Shown here: piece by piece, positions 1 through 9,724 of the stretch
How positions within the stretch are numbered: position 1 is the first letter of the stretch
Layout: every line of letters begins with the position of its first letter
NCBI RefSeq assembly: GCF_001422285.1
Contig: NZ_LMMO01000004.1
Span: 684,983-748,982 of the forward strand
Reading direction: 5' to 3'
Origin: Frigoribacterium sp. Leaf263
GTDB lineage: Bacteria; Actinomycetota; Actinomycetes; Actinomycetales; Microbacteriaceae
Length of the DNA: 64,000 nucleotides
Notes under the pieces: generated by a model
The model's input: only the letters and a program-made list of their open reading frames with translations
Told to the model about the DNA's origin: nothing
Databases searched by the model: none
Made by a program: the position numbers and the translations under genes

Positions 1-593
1 ACGTTCGGCCCCGAGGCGATGACCTCGAGCGTGGCGGCCCAGGCGCTCTCGCCCGCGGGGCGGTCGGCGATCTGGATCTGGCCGATGTGACCGGCGTTGC
101 CCGTGCCGCCCGACAGCAGGCGCCCGTTGACGATCAGCCCGCCGCCCACGCCGGTCGAGACGGTGATCGCGAGGGCGTCGTCGACGCCCTGGGTGGCGCC
201 GACCCAGTGCTCGGCGAGGGCGAGGCTCACGCCGTCGAGCCGGAGGGTGACGGGCGCCGCGTCGGGCAGCATCGAGGCCGCGAGGGAGGTCACCAGCTCG
301 CGCAGGGGGTACCCGCGCCAGGCCGGGAGGTTGATCGGCGACACGGTGCCCGCGACGAGGTCGACGGGGCCGGCGCTGCCGATGCCCGCGCCCACGAGCG
401 CATCGCCCTCGGGCAGGGCGCCCAGCGCGTGGACGACGACGGCCCGCACCGACTCGGCCAGCTCGTCGGACGTCGCCGTCGCGCCCGTGGGGCGGCGGTC
501 GCGGCTGCCGGTCAGGAGGGTGCCGTCGGCGGCGACGAGCGCGGCCTCGACCTTGGTTCCGCCGACGTCGACGGCCAGTGCGTAGTGGGTCAC
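1..593 (-). CDS. ROK-family sugar kinase (3' part cut by window edge)
   Basis: Reading leftward from a GTG at 593, the frame stays open to base 1, giving about 197 residues of an N-terminal ROK kinase; the C-terminus lies outside the window. The start shows the nucleotide-binding motif ALAVDVGGTKVEAAL, followed by SAGPVDL and STGVGGGLIVNGRLLSGGT, typical of the ROK fold. ROK proteins are cytoplasmic kinases for glucose, fructose, N-acetylglucosamine or N-acetylmannosamine; the zinc-binding cysteine cluster is not within the visible part, and the substrate is unknown. No N-terminal HTH is present, so this is an enzyme-type member, not an NagC/XylR repressor. It is divergent from the PfkB kinase at 697, which suggests a sugar-phosphorylation locus. 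Confidence 0.85.
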   Translation of the reverse strand, partial: MTHYALAVDVGGTKVEAALVAADGTLLTGSRDRRPTGATATSDELAESVRAVVVHALGALPEGDALVGAGIGSAGPVDLVAGTVSPINLPAWRGYPLRELVTSLAASMLPDAAPVTLRLDGVSLALAEHWVGATQGVDDALAITVSTGVGGGLIVNGRLLSGGTGNAGHIGQIQIADRPAGESAWAATLEVIASGPN

Positions 594-696
594 GTCGTCA
601 GCGTAGCGGCGGGGTGCGACGCCGACCGGGCGCGGTCTAGGGTGACGTGTCGCCTCGCGTGTCCGACCGGGCGGCTCCCGTCGACGAGAGGCGCGC

Positions 697-1641
697 ATGA
701 CCACCACCGAGGGCAGCATCGACGGCCGGAGCGACGGCGGAGCCGACGGGCGGGTCGTCGTCATCGGCGACGCGCTGATCGACGAGCTGCGCACCGACGA
801 GGGCTCGAGCGATCACGTCGGGGGCGCCGGGCTCAACGTCGCCGTCGGGCTCAGCCGCCTGGGCGTGCCGACCACGCTGCTGGCGAGCGTCGGCGACGAC
901 GCCGACGGCCGCTCGATCCGCGACTTCCTCGACGAGCACGGGGTCGAGCTCGTGGCGACCGTCAACCCGCTCGGCACCGGCCGCGCCGTCTCGCTGCGGG
1001 TCGACGGCGAGCCCTCGTACGTGTTCACCGACGCGGCCGTCGACCGCGGGCTCGACTTCTCGCCCGAGCAGTTCGACGTGCTCGCGGCCGCGCCGCTCGT
1101 CGCCGTCAGCTCGTACCCCTTCGACGACGCCGCCCTGACCGACCGGCTGCTCGCCGTCGTCGGCGACGAGCCGCGACGACTCGTCGTCGACCCCAACCCG
1201 CGCCCGGGGTTCCTGCCGGGCGGCGACGCCCAGGTGACCGCGTTCCGAGCCGGGTTCGCCCGCGTGGCCGCCGCGTGCCTCCTGGTCAAGATCGGCGACG
1301 ACGACGCCGCCCTCGTCACGGGCCGGTCGCTTGAGGAGTGGCAGGACGCGCTGCTCGCCGCCGGGGCCGGGGGAGTGCTGGCCACACGCGGCTCCGACGG
1401 TGCCGGTCTGCTGCTGTCCGGTCGCGACGAGCTGCGACGCGGCATCTCGGCCGCTGAGGGCGACGTCGTGGACACCATGGGGGCCGGCGACGCGACCTTC
1501 GCCTCGATCGTCTCGTCGCTCCTCGCCGACCGCCGCGACCCCGGCTCGGTCGACTGGGCCGACGCGCTGGGTCGGGCGATGGACGTCGCCGCGGCGACCG
1601 TGCGCTCGCCGGGCGCGCTGCTGCGCTCGCCGACGCTCTGA
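697..1641 (+). CDS. PfkB-family carbohydrate kinase (fructokinase-like)
   Basis: 314-residue ribokinase-fold sugar kinase. The substrate-binding GGAGLNVA lies at residues 42-49, the DPNPR segment typical of fructokinase and 2-keto-3-deoxygluconate kinase subgroups at 165-169, and the PfkB signature DTMGAGDATF at 259-268 with catalytic base Asp265. The ATG has GAGAGGCG just upstream. It should phosphorylate a free sugar with ATP in the cytoplasm; fructose is the best guess but cannot be proven from sequence. Transcribed away from the ROK kinase and toward the oxidoreductase at 1700, from which it is separated by a perfect inverted repeat. Confidence 0.88.
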   Translation: MTTTEGSIDGRSDGGADGRVVVIGDALIDELRTDEGSSDHVGGAGLNVAVGLSRLGVPTTLLASVGDDADGRSIRDFLDEHGVELVATVNPLGTGRAVSLRVDGEPSYVFTDAAVDRGLDFSPEQFDVLAAAPLVAVSSYPFDDAALTDRLLAVVGDEPRRLVVDPNPRPGFLPGGDAQVTAFRAGFARVAAACLLVKIGDDDAALVTGRSLEEWQDALLAAGAGGVLATRGSDGAGLLLSGRDELRRGISAAEGDVVDTMGAGDATFASIVSSLLADRRDPGSVDWADALGRAMDVAAATVRSPGALLRSPTL

Positions 1642-1647
1642 ACGGCG

Positions 1648-1682
1648 CCGCGCCTCCTCGGAGCGGATCCGAGGAGGCGCGG
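1648..1682. terminator. Perfect inverted repeat between convergent genes, built from the dispersed 12-mer
   Basis: Two 15-bp arms (CCGCGCCTCCTCGGA and its exact complement TCCGAGGAGGCGCGG) are separated by GCGGA. It sits 7 bases after the PfkB stop and just before the stop of the convergent oxidoreductase, so it probably terminates both. There is no T-run. Each arm is a copy of the 12-mer dispersed through this window. Confidence 0.75.
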
Positions 1683-1699
1683 TGCACGACACGCAGGGA

Positions 1700-2701
1700 T
1701 CAGGCGGTCGCCTCGTGGGTGCTGCGCGCCTTGCCCGACAGGTACCAGTGCGAGCGCGCACCGGTCTCGACCGGCTGCATGCCGACGACGACCTTGCCGC
1801 GCGAGTGGTGCTCGGCCAGGTCGTCGAACGCCTGCGCGATGTAGTCGAACGGGTAGAAGCCCGAGATCAGCACGCGCACCTTGTTCTCGGCGATCAGCTT
1901 GGCGACGGCGGCCAGCACCATGGCGGGCTCGGCGTCGTCGCGCTCGGGCCGGATGTAGCGCATCTCGATGTCGAGACGCTGCTCGCTCGAGCTGAACCGC
2001 GCCTCCGACACCCCCAGCGCCGTGGCCAGCGCCGGGTTGTCGCCGCCGAAGTTGTCGATGAACGCCGTGACCGGCCGGCCGGCGGCCTTCTCGATGCGCT
2101 CCTGCAGGCCGTCGCCGTACGTGATAGGCGTGATGCCGATCGAGCGCAGGTAGTCGTGGTTCGGGGGGCTGCACGTGCCGATGACCTTGGCGCCGGCCGC
2201 GAGGGCGAGCTGGCACTCGATGTGACCGACGCCGCCGGCCGCCGCGGTGATGACGACGATGTCGCCCGGCCCGAGGTGCAGCGACCGCACGACGTCGTAG
2301 GCGGTCGCCCCGGCGAGATAGAGCCCGCCGGCGACCTCCCACGGCACGTTCGACGGCTTCTTCACGATCGCCGAGGCGGGGACGGTGACGTACGTCGCAT
2401 GCGCTCCGCCTCCGATCGCGTGCCCGATCACCTCGGCGCCGACCGCGAAGTCGCGCACGGCCGAGCCGCGCTTCTTGATGATGCCGGCGAAGCACGACCC
2501 CTGACGTGCGGGGAACTCCAGCGGCAGGCGGTCGGTGAAGTCGCCCTTCCGGATGAAGTTCTCGATGTGGTTCAGGCCCGCGCACACGACCTCGACGACG
2601 ACCTCGTCGTCATCGGGGACGGGCAGCTCCTGGGTGACGAAGTGCAGCTCGTCGACGTCTCCGTAGCGATCGAACTCGACGGCTCTTCCGGTGCGACTCA
2701 T
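1700..2701 (-). CDS. Zinc-independent MDR oxidoreductase (quinone reductase-like)
   Basis: 333 residues of the medium-chain dehydrogenase/reductase superfamily. The N-terminal GroES-like domain has LNHIENFIRKGDF; the Rossmann domain has VITAAAGGVGHIECQLALAAGAKVI in two parts, an AxxGxxG-type NADP(H) site. No catalytic or structural zinc cysteines are present, which fits the quinone oxidoreductase (zeta-crystallin) branch. It probably reduces quinones or other alpha,beta-unsaturated carbonyls with NADPH. The ATG at 2701 is preceded by GAGGTCG. It stands alone, convergent with the PfkB kinase; no operon partner is evident. Substrate unknown. Confidence 0.85.
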   Translation of the reverse strand: MSRTGRAVEFDRYGDVDELHFVTQELPVPDDDEVVVEVVCAGLNHIENFIRKGDFTDRLPLEFPARQGSCFAGIIKKRGSAVRDFAVGAEVIGHAIGGGAHATYVTVPASAIVKKPSNVPWEVAGGLYLAGATAYDVVRSLHLGPGDIVVITAAAGGVGHIECQLALAAGAKVIGTCSPPNHDYLRSIGITPITYGDGLQERIEKAAGRPVTAFIDNFGGDNPALATALGVSEARFSSSEQRLDIEMRYIRPERDDAEPAMVLAAVAKLIAENKVRVLISGFYPFDYIAQAFDDLAEHHSRGKVVVGMQPVETGARSHWYLSGKARSTHEATA

Positions 2702-2803
2702 GTGCGACCTCCTCGTGGCGTTGCCTGATTCTGCGCCCGCGGCGGCGCGGACGTCCAGAGGCGGGGCCCGACACGCGCAGAGCGGCCGTCAGGTGCTCGC
2801 GGT

Positions 2804-3700
2804 CTACAGCCGGTCGGTCGGCACCGAGAAGGTGTCGCAGGCGGCGGGACCACCGGCGCGCCCGGTGTCGAACCACCGCTGACGCTGCTCGGCCGAGCCG
2901 TGGGTCCAGCTGTCGGAGTCGACCCGGCCGCCTGACGCCTCCTGGATCCGGTCGTCGCCGACGGCGGCGGCGGCGTCGAGCGCGTCGGCGATCTGCGCAT
3001 CGGTCACCGGCTCGAGGAACGTCGTCCCCGCGTCGTCCTCGACCGTCGACGCGGCCCCGACCCAGGCGCCCGCGTAGCAGTCGGCCTGGACCTCGAGCCG
3101 GATCGTGTCGGAGCCCGGCCCGGTGGCCGTGCGGTCGGCGCGGTCGAAGGCGCCGGTCAGCTGCTGGATGTGGTGGCCCCACTCGTGGCCGACGACGTAC
3201 ATCTGAGCGAGCGGTCCGGCGCTGGCCCCGTACTGCTCGCGCAGCTGGTCGAAGAAGTCGGTGTCGACGTAGAGCGCCCGGTCGGGCGGGCAGTAGAACG
3301 GCCCGGTGGCGCTCGTCGCGCCGCCGCAGCCGGTGTCGACCGACGACGTGAAGAGGAAGAAGTCGGGGGTGGCGTAGTCGCCGAGGCCGAGGGTCGGGGC
3401 CTCGGCTGTCCAGTAGGTGTCGAGCGAGTCGGCGGCCCCCGCCATGCGGCAGTCGATGCTCGCGTTCGCGTCGGCGCCGGTGGTGCAGCCCTCGAGCGGG
3501 GCGGCGGCGATCTGCTCGGGGCTGCCGCCCGTCGACCCGCCGACCAGTCCGCTGAGGTCGACCCCGGTGAACTGGTTGACCAGGGCGACGACGATGATCG
3601 CCACGATGCCCGTCCCGCCGGCCGCGATGCCGGTGGTGCGACCCCGGCCGCGCCGTCGGACCTTGCTGCTGTCGATGCGTGCATCGTCGTTGAATGACAT
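2804..3700 (-). CDS. Neutral zinc metallopeptidase (YpfJ family, PF04228)
   Basis: 298 residues. A basic N-terminus precedes one membrane helix at about residues 26-41, so the catalytic domain should face outward. The HEXXH zinc site HEWGH is at 172-176 in MYVVGHEWGHHIQQLTG, and the third ligand is probably Glu203 in RLEVQADCYAG. The conserved CRMAGAADSLDTYW region also fits the family. These membrane-anchored peptidases are widespread in actinobacteria but substrates are unknown. The adjacent small DUF5997 gene (3745-4167) runs in the same direction with a 44-base gap. Confidence 0.9.
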   Translation of the reverse strand: MSFNDDARIDSSKVRRRGRGRTTGIAAGGTGIVAIIVVALVNQFTGVDLSGLVGGSTGGSPEQIAAAPLEGCTTGADANASIDCRMAGAADSLDTYWTAEAPTLGLGDYATPDFFLFTSSVDTGCGGATSATGPFYCPPDRALYVDTDFFDQLREQYGASAGPLAQMYVVGHEWGHHIQQLTGAFDRADRTATGPGSDTIRLEVQADCYAGAWVGAASTVEDDAGTTFLEPVTDAQIADALDAAAAVGDDRIQEASGGRVDSDSWTHGSAEQRQRWFDTGRAGGPAACDTFSVPTDRL

Positions 3701-3744
3701 GCGTCAGAAGCTACGCGGGTCGCGGGAGCCGCGGCCCGTCGAGA

Positions 3745-4167
3745 TCAGGCCGGGTCGCCGCCCTCGGCGCGCTCGCGCTCGGCGCGGAGCAGGGCGCGAC
3801 CGGCGTCGCGGTCCTTCACGCGCTGCTCCTCGTCGCGGACCTCGGCCAGGTTCGCGCGCTCGGTGACCAGCCAGGCGGGCATCTCCTTCAGCAGGTCGTG
3901 GATCTCGTCGGTGGTGAGGGCGTCGTCGACGCCGGCCCGGGCGAGGCCCGAGATGGTGACGCCGAGCTTCTGCGCCACGACCGGTCGGGGGTGCGGCCCC
4001 GTGCGGCGCAGCTCGGCGAGCCACTCGGGCGGGTTGGCCGTGAGCTCGGCGAACTCCTCGCGGGTGACGGGCGTGTTCTGGAACGACTCGGGCGTCGCCG
4101 GCAGGTGCACCCCGAGCTTCTTCGCGGCAGTGAAGGGCTTGAGCGTCTGCGGGGTCTTCTGGGTCAT
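3745..4167 (-). CDS. DUF5997 family protein
   Basis: 140 residues, small and soluble, rich in charged residues toward the C-terminus. It matches the actinobacterial family I know as DUF5997 (TLKPFTAAKKLGVHLPATP at the N-terminus; EEFAELTANPPEWLAELRRTG in the middle). Function is unknown. Upstream on the minus strand, TACCCT ends 7 bases before the ATG with no Shine-Dalgarno sequence, so the mRNA is probably leaderless. It is divergent from the LysR-effector-domain gene at 4248, a neighbour pairing I recall in other actinobacteria, so the two may work together. Confidence 0.8.
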   Translation of the reverse strand: MTQKTPQTLKPFTAAKKLGVHLPATPESFQNTPVTREEFAELTANPPEWLAELRRTGPHPRPVVAQKLGVTISGLARAGVDDALTTDEIHDLLKEMPAWLVTERANLAEVRDEEQRVKDRDAGRALLRAERERAEGGDPA

Positions 4168-4247
4168 GACCGCAAGGGTACCGGTAGGCCGCCGTGCACC
4201 GACGCGACCGGGGCCGACCGGGCGCCCGGCCCCGGTACCCTGGGGCG

Positions 4248-4967
4248 ATGACGACCGAGCCGACCCGCGCCTCCTTCCGCATCGGGTTCGTCCCCGGCGT
4301 CACGCTGTCGAAGTGGTCGCGCCTCTGGCAGGAGCGCCGCACCGATCTGCCCCTGACCGTCGTCGAGGCGGACCCCGCCCGCGCCCTGGACTCCCTGACC
4401 GGCGACGACGCCGTCGACATGCTGCTCGCCCGTCTGCCGCTCGCGACCGACGACGACCATTCGGTCATCCGCCTCTACGACGAGCGCGCCGTCGTCGTCG
4501 TCTCGAAGGACCACCCGCTCGCGGCGCTCGGCATCGAGCACGAGCTGACCGCCGCCGATCTCGAGGGTCAGACGCGTCACGACCTCGACCCGGCCCTGAC
4601 CGACGCCCAGGCCGTCGACGTCGCGGCCACCGGCTCGGGCGTCGCCGTCGTGCCGCAGTCGATCGCCCGACTCCACTCGCGCAGCGGGCTCACCTACCGC
4701 TTCGTGTCCGACCTCGAGCCGACCGTCGTCGCGCTCGTCTGGCTGGTCGACCGCACCGACGACGACACCGACGACTTCGTCGGCGTCGTCCGGGGCCGCA
4801 CCGCCCGCAGCAGTCGGACCAGGAGGCGCGACGAACCTGAGCAGACCGCCCCGGCGAAGAAGGGGTCGGCCCCCGACCCCCGCGGTGCGAAGCCGAAGCG
4901 CACGCCGCCGCAGGGCCGCGGCCCGCAGCGCGGCACCGGCCGCAGCCGCCCCCGCCGCGGACGCTGA
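4248..4967 (+). CDS. LysR-type substrate-binding domain protein lacking the HTH
   Basis: 239 residues starting MTTEPTRASFRIGFVPGVTLSKW. The body looks like the periplasmic-binding-fold effector domain of LysR regulators (FRIGFVPGV, VVVSKDHPLAAL, GSGVAVVPQSIARLHSR), but the usual 60-residue winged HTH is absent, so it cannot bind DNA in the LysR way. The C-terminal 50 residues are low-complexity and very basic (Arg, Pro, Gly), possibly nucleic-acid binding. TACCCT lies 6 bases before the ATG and there is no Shine-Dalgarno, which points to a leaderless message and argues against the longer in-frame start at 4194. Divergent from DUF5997. Confidence 0.8.
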   Translation: MTTEPTRASFRIGFVPGVTLSKWSRLWQERRTDLPLTVVEADPARALDSLTGDDAVDMLLARLPLATDDDHSVIRLYDERAVVVVSKDHPLAALGIEHELTAADLEGQTRHDLDPALTDAQAVDVAATGSGVAVVPQSIARLHSRSGLTYRFVSDLEPTVVALVWLVDRTDDDTDDFVGVVRGRTARSSRTRRRDEPEQTAPAKKGSAPDPRGAKPKRTPPQGRGPQRGTGRSRPRRGR

Positions 4968-5150
4968 CCCGGGCGACCTGCTCGACCCGAGGCCTCGGCG
5001 CGACCGCGGGGTACGTCGAGGGGTACACCCGAGGCTCCCTCGCCCCTACCCCTCGGGGCTGAGTCGCCCGGCGGCTCGCGGGCGTACCGTCCACGCCACG
5101 ATCGCATCGACGACCGGCCGATGGCGGTCGGCGCAGACGAAGGAGGCGCG

Positions 5151-5357
5151 ATGACGTTCAGCAAGGGAGACCACGTCACCTGGAACACCCCGCAGGGCGA
5201 GACCCACGGCACCGTCAAGGAGAAGCGCGTCTCGGAGTTCGAGCACGACGGCCAGAAGTTCAAGGCCTCGCACGACGAGCCCTACTTCATCGTCGAGAGC
5301 GACAAGAGCGGCTCGACGGCGGCCCACAAGGAATCCGCCCTCAGCACGAGCGAGTGA
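5151..5357 (+). CDS. DUF2945/HVA1-type small protein
   Basis: 68 residues with the pattern of the hypervirulence-associated/Tudor-like DUF2945 family (FSKGDHVTWNTPQGETHGTV, then KASHDEPYFIVESDKSG). The start at 5151 is chosen because AAGGAGGCG lies right before it. Members are small, cytoplasmic and of unknown function. The hydrophilic 78-residue protein at 5413 follows at 55 bases and may be co-transcribed. The 183 bases upstream hold a perfect palindrome CCGAGGCCTCGG at 4987-4998 of unknown role. Confidence 0.82.
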   Translation: MTFSKGDHVTWNTPQGETHGTVKEKRVSEFEHDGQKFKASHDEPYFIVESDKSGSTAAHKESALSTSE

Positions 5358-5412
5358 CGGCCGTCCGGCCGCGCACGCACCGCCCCACCACACCACGAAC
5401 CGAGGAGACACC

Positions 5413-5649
5413 ATGGCCGACCTGACCGATGTGCGCTGGAACGACGAGGCGCGCGACAAGATCCTGACCGACTCCGACCGCGTGCTGCAGGAGGCCGTGC
5501 GCGATGCGGCCGCCGCCCACTCCGGCGAGTCGTGGGAAGAGGCCTACAAGGCGATCAACGACGCCGTCAAGGACCGCTTCATCGACTACGAGCCCGGCCC
5601 GGACGTCCGCAAGTACGCCGAGGCCATCGAGCGCGGCGAGTACAGCTGA
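5413..5649 (+). CDS. Small hydrophilic protein of unknown function
   Basis: 78 residues, predicted all-helical and acidic, with no signal peptide or membrane segment. The ATG is preceded by CCGAGGAGACACC, a good ribosome-binding site. The C-terminus (DYEPGPDVRKYAEAIERGEYS) looks folded, not random, and codon usage is normal, so I take it as real. It follows the DUF2945 gene closely and may be part of the same unit. I do not recognise the family. Confidence 0.65.
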   Translation: MADLTDVRWNDEARDKILTDSDRVLQEAVRDAAAAHSGESWEEAYKAINDAVKDRFIDYEPGPDVRKYAEAIERGEYS

Positions 5650-5673
5650 CCTGCGCCTCCCGGGGGTGCGGGG

Positions 5674-6918
5674 TCAGCCGACCCGCGCCTCCGGGGCGTC
5701 CACGCGGCGCACGCGCGGGCTGAGGGCGACACCGGTCGCGACGACGAGCACGAGCCCGGCCAGGGCGACCAGGGCGACGGGCGTGCCGACGAGCTCGGTG
5801 AGCGGGCCGATCAGCACCTCTCCGAGGGGGATCCCCGCGAGCGAGCCCACGGCCAGGACCGAGAACACGCGGCCCCGGTACGCCCCGGGCACGAGCTGCT
5901 GCACGGCGACGTCGAGCGGCACCGTGAAGACCTCGAGACCGACGCTGGCGACGAAGAGGCCGACGCTGATCCAGAAGAACCAGTGCAGCGGATCGAACAC
6001 GACGGGGTCGGTCTCGAGCGCGAACGACAGCAGGAGCAGGGGTGCCGCCAGGGCCCCGGCGCCGAGGCAGGCGACCCACAGCCGCACCCGCCCGCGCAGC
6101 GATCCGGCCCAGAAGGCGCCGACGATGAGCCCGAGGGTCTGCACGGCGCCGGCGTAGCCCCAGAGCAGGCGACCGAACGTCTGGTCGGCGATCAGGGGCC
6201 CGAGCACGTGGACGCCGCCCGCGAAGGCGAACTGGAAGACGAACGCCAGCGCGGCCGCGGCCGTCAGCCAGGGGGTCCGCACGACGAAGCCGAGACCGCT
6301 GCCGAGGTCGGCCAGCAGCGACGTCCCCCCGGAGGCGCGGGCCGCGTCGCCGGGGAGGCCCACGAACACGACGGCCGCCACCGCGAACACCGCTCCGCCG
6401 AGAGCCAGGGCGAGACCCGAACCGACCGTGCCGACGACCGCCCCGCCGGCGGCGAGGCCGACGATCAGGCCGACGTTCGCGCCGACCCGCAGGAGCACCG
6501 TGGCGTCGCCGATCGAGCGGTCGCTCACCGTGTCGCGGACGAGCGCGTTCGTGGCGGGCCCGAAGAACGCGGCGGCGGCGCCGTTGACCGCGCTGATCAC
6601 CGCGAGGGTGACGAGCGTCTCGGTCTCGGTCAGCATGAGCACCGCGGCGATGATCAGCGAGCCCGCCGAGACGAACGACGACACGACGGCCACGAGGCGT
6701 CGCGGATGGCGGTCGGCGAGCACCCCGCCGAAGATCAGCAGCAGGATGTTCGGCAGCGACCGGGCCACGACGACGAGACCGAGATCGACGGCGTCGGCGC
6801 CGAGGTCGATCGCGGCGAACACGATCGCGATCGGGGCGAACCCGCTGCCGATCCACGACACCAGGCGCCCGAGCCACAGGGCCCGGAAGGCGGGGATCCG
6901 CAGCAGCGACCAGGGCAT
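5674..6918 (-). CDS. MFS transporter
   Basis: 414 residues with about 12 hydrophobic segments and the N-terminal pattern PAFRALWLGRLVSWIGSGFAPIAIVFAAIDLG of DHA3/enterobactin-exporter-like (EntS/MefA type) MFS proteins. The loop FGGVLADRHPRRLVA after TM2 matches the MFS motif A (G-x-L-x-D-R). It probably exports a drug or small metabolite in exchange for protons. It is divergent from the TetR regulator at 6996; an imperfect 10-bp inverted repeat lies between them (6944-6975), so the regulator probably controls it. Confidence 0.87.
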   Translation of the reverse strand: MPWSLLRIPAFRALWLGRLVSWIGSGFAPIAIVFAAIDLGADAVDLGLVVVARSLPNILLLIFGGVLADRHPRRLVAVVSSFVSAGSLIIAAVLMLTETETLVTLAVISAVNGAAAAFFGPATNALVRDTVSDRSIGDATVLLRVGANVGLIVGLAAGGAVVGTVGSGLALALGGAVFAVAAVVFVGLPGDAARASGGTSLLADLGSGLGFVVRTPWLTAAAALAFVFQFAFAGGVHVLGPLIADQTFGRLLWGYAGAVQTLGLIVGAFWAGSLRGRVRLWVACLGAGALAAPLLLLSFALETDPVVFDPLHWFFWISVGLFVASVGLEVFTVPLDVAVQQLVPGAYRGRVFSVLAVGSLAGIPLGEVLIGPLTELVGTPVALVALAGLVLVVATGVALSPRVRRVDAPEARVG

Positions 6919-6943
6919 CGCTCGACTCTATGCCGCACCGGGC

Positions 6944-6975
6944 GTCACCACCCGATCGCCGTCATGGGGGGTGAC
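6944..6975. promoter_or_regulatory. Candidate TetR operator between MFS and TetR genes
   Basis: Arms GTCACCACCC (6944-6953) and GGGGGGTGAC (6966-6975) are complementary except at one position, 12 bases apart. The repeat lies between the divergent starts at 6918 and 6996. TAGGCT at 6983-6988 is the likely -10 of the regulator gene, 7 bases before its ATG. The link to this TetR protein is inferred from position. Confidence 0.5.
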
Positions 6976-6995
6976 CACGACCTAGGCTGACCCCG

Positions 6996-7679
6996 ATGGA
7001 TGACTCCGCCCCCGCACCCGCCCCGGCCGTGGACGCCGCCGCCGGGAGCCTGCGCGAGCCGGGCCGCTATCGCAAGGGCATCGCCAAGCGCGAGGCGATC
7101 CTCGACGCCGCGCTGCCGGTCTTCGGACAGGTGGGCTTCCACGGGGCGTCGCTCCGCGAGATCGCTCGGCAGTGCGGGGTGTCGCATCAGTCGCTGATGC
7201 ACTACTTCCCGACGAAGGACGAACTGCTCATGGCCGTTCTGCGCCGCCGCGACGAGCGCCTGCGGCGGCACTTCGACGACGAGGGCGGCATGCGCGTCGA
7301 CGAGCTCGTCGAACTGGCCGAGTACAACGTCGACGTGCCCGTCGTCATCTCGCTCTTCATCACGGCGTCGGCCGAGGCCGTCTCGAGCGAGCACCCGGCG
7401 CACGAGTACTACCGCGACTACTACGACCGGATCGTCCGCTCGACGACGGCGTACCTCTCGGTCGCGGCGGACCGGGGCTGGCTGCGGCCGGGGTACTCCG
7501 CCGCCGCCGCGGCGCGCGTCGTGCTCGCCGTCCAGGACGGCCTGCAGCTGCAGTGGCTGTACGAACGCGACGCGGTGAACGTCGCCGAGCTCATGCGGCT
7601 CGTGATCGGCAGCGTGCTGACCGTGCCGACGAGCGAGCTCGACGAGGCGGTCCGCGAGGAGGCGCGGCGACGGCCGTAG
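6996..7679 (+). CDS. TetR/AcrR-family regulator
   Basis: 227 residues. After a Pro/Ala-rich N-tail, the HTH covers about residues 33-78 (KREAILDAALPVFGQVGFHG, then ASLREIARQCGVSHQSLMHYF). The C-terminal two thirds are a helical ligand domain of unknown specificity. Probably a repressor of the divergent MFS gene; it is only convergent with the DrrAB-type exporter, which is a less likely target. No Shine-Dalgarno and TAGGCT 7 bases upstream suggest a leaderless mRNA. Confidence 0.88.
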   Translation: MDDSAPAPAPAVDAAAGSLREPGRYRKGIAKREAILDAALPVFGQVGFHGASLREIARQCGVSHQSLMHYFPTKDELLMAVLRRRDERLRRHFDDEGGMRVDELVELAEYNVDVPVVISLFITASAEAVSSEHPAHEYYRDYYDRIVRSTTAYLSVAADRGWLRPGYSAAAAARVVLAVQDGLQLQWLYERDAVNVAELMRLVIGSVLTVPTSELDEAVREEARRRP

Positions 7680-7698
7680 CCGACCCGCGCCTCCTCGG

Positions 7699-8540
7699 TC
7701 ACTTCGCGCTGATCCGCTGGAACTTGCGGATGCAGAGGGGCACGAACACGACGAGCATGACGGTGATGCCGATGAGCACGGTCGCGTAGGGGTGCTGCAT
7801 GGTCCAGATGTCGGGCACCGGGGTGTTCCCGAGATTGCCGAACGACGTGCGGGCGGCCTGGACGAGCGACGAGACCGGGTTCCATTCGGCGAAGACGCGC
7901 AGGGCCGTCGGCAGGGTGTCGCTCGGCACGAACGCGTTCGAGACGAAGGTCAGCGGGAACAGGATCATGAACGAGGCGTTGTTGATCGTCTCGGGGGTCT
8001 TGACGCTCATGCCGAGCAGCGCCATGACCCAGCTGAACGAGTAGCTGAACAGGAGCAGCAGGGCGACGCCGCCGAGGAACGACGCCGGCGAGGCGTTCAC
8101 CCGCCACCCGACGGCGAGACCGGTCAGCATCATGATGACCATCGAGATCGTGTTGAGGACGAGGTCGCTGTTCGTGCGGCCGATCAGCACCGCCGACGGG
8201 CTCATCGGCAGGGTGCGGAACCGGTCGATGATGCCCTCTTTCAGGTCTTGCGCCATGGCGGCACCCGAGAACGTCGAGCCGAAGACGACCGTCTGCGCGA
8301 AGATCCCCGCCATCAGGAACTGCGTGTAGTCGGTGCCCTCGACCGCGATGGCCCCGCCGTAGACCTGGCTGAAGAGCAGCACGAACATGATGGGCTGCAG
8401 GACGGCGAAGATCAGCATGTCGGGCGAGCGGCGCACCTTGATGAGGTTCCGCTTCGTGACGGTCCAGCCGTCGGAGGCCCAGGTCGAGAGACCCGTGTCG
8501 GTGGCGGGCTCGAGGGTCTGCGCGAGCGCGGTCGTGGTGG

Positions 8541-8544
<4 letters not shown>
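7699..8544 (-). CDS. ABC-2 type exporter permease (DrrB-like)
   Basis: 281 residues with six predicted membrane helices of the ABC-2 family; VVFGSTFSGAAMAQDLKEGI and ERF-like segment DRFRTLPMSPSAVLIGR match daunorubicin-resistance DrrB permeases. It pairs with the ATPase encoded just upstream; the ATG overlaps that gene's stop by 4 bases (ATGA), which implies translational coupling. The complex is expected to export an amphipathic compound or lipid. One copy of the dispersed 12-mer lies right after its stop on the convergent side (7687-7698). Confidence 0.88.
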
Positions 8545-9545
<1,001 letters not shown>

Positions 9546-9688
9546 GAGTGATCCGTCCTCCGCTGCCGTCGGTTCCGGGGAGCGGTCCCGGACGCGCTCA
9601 AGGTAGCGCGGTACCGGCCTGCGCGCCAGTGATATTTCATCAGTTCCGGATGCCGGGTCCGCCGCCGTGTTACGAGCTGATGTCAAAC

Positions 9689-9718
9689 CTTGCCACGTGG
9701 CAAGTTCCGCCCTACATT
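9689..9718 (+). promoter_or_regulatory. putA promoter with palindromic operator over the -35 box
   Basis: TTGCCA (9690-9695), 17-base spacer and TACATT (9713-9718) form a near-consensus sigma-70-type promoter. The -10 ends 6 bases before the putA ATG, so transcription should start at or next to the A of the ATG (leaderless). A perfect 16-bp palindrome CTTGCCACGTGGCAAG (9689-9704) covers the -35 box and is a strong operator candidate. Its regulator is unknown. Confidence 0.7.
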
Positions 9719-9724
9719 CAACCC

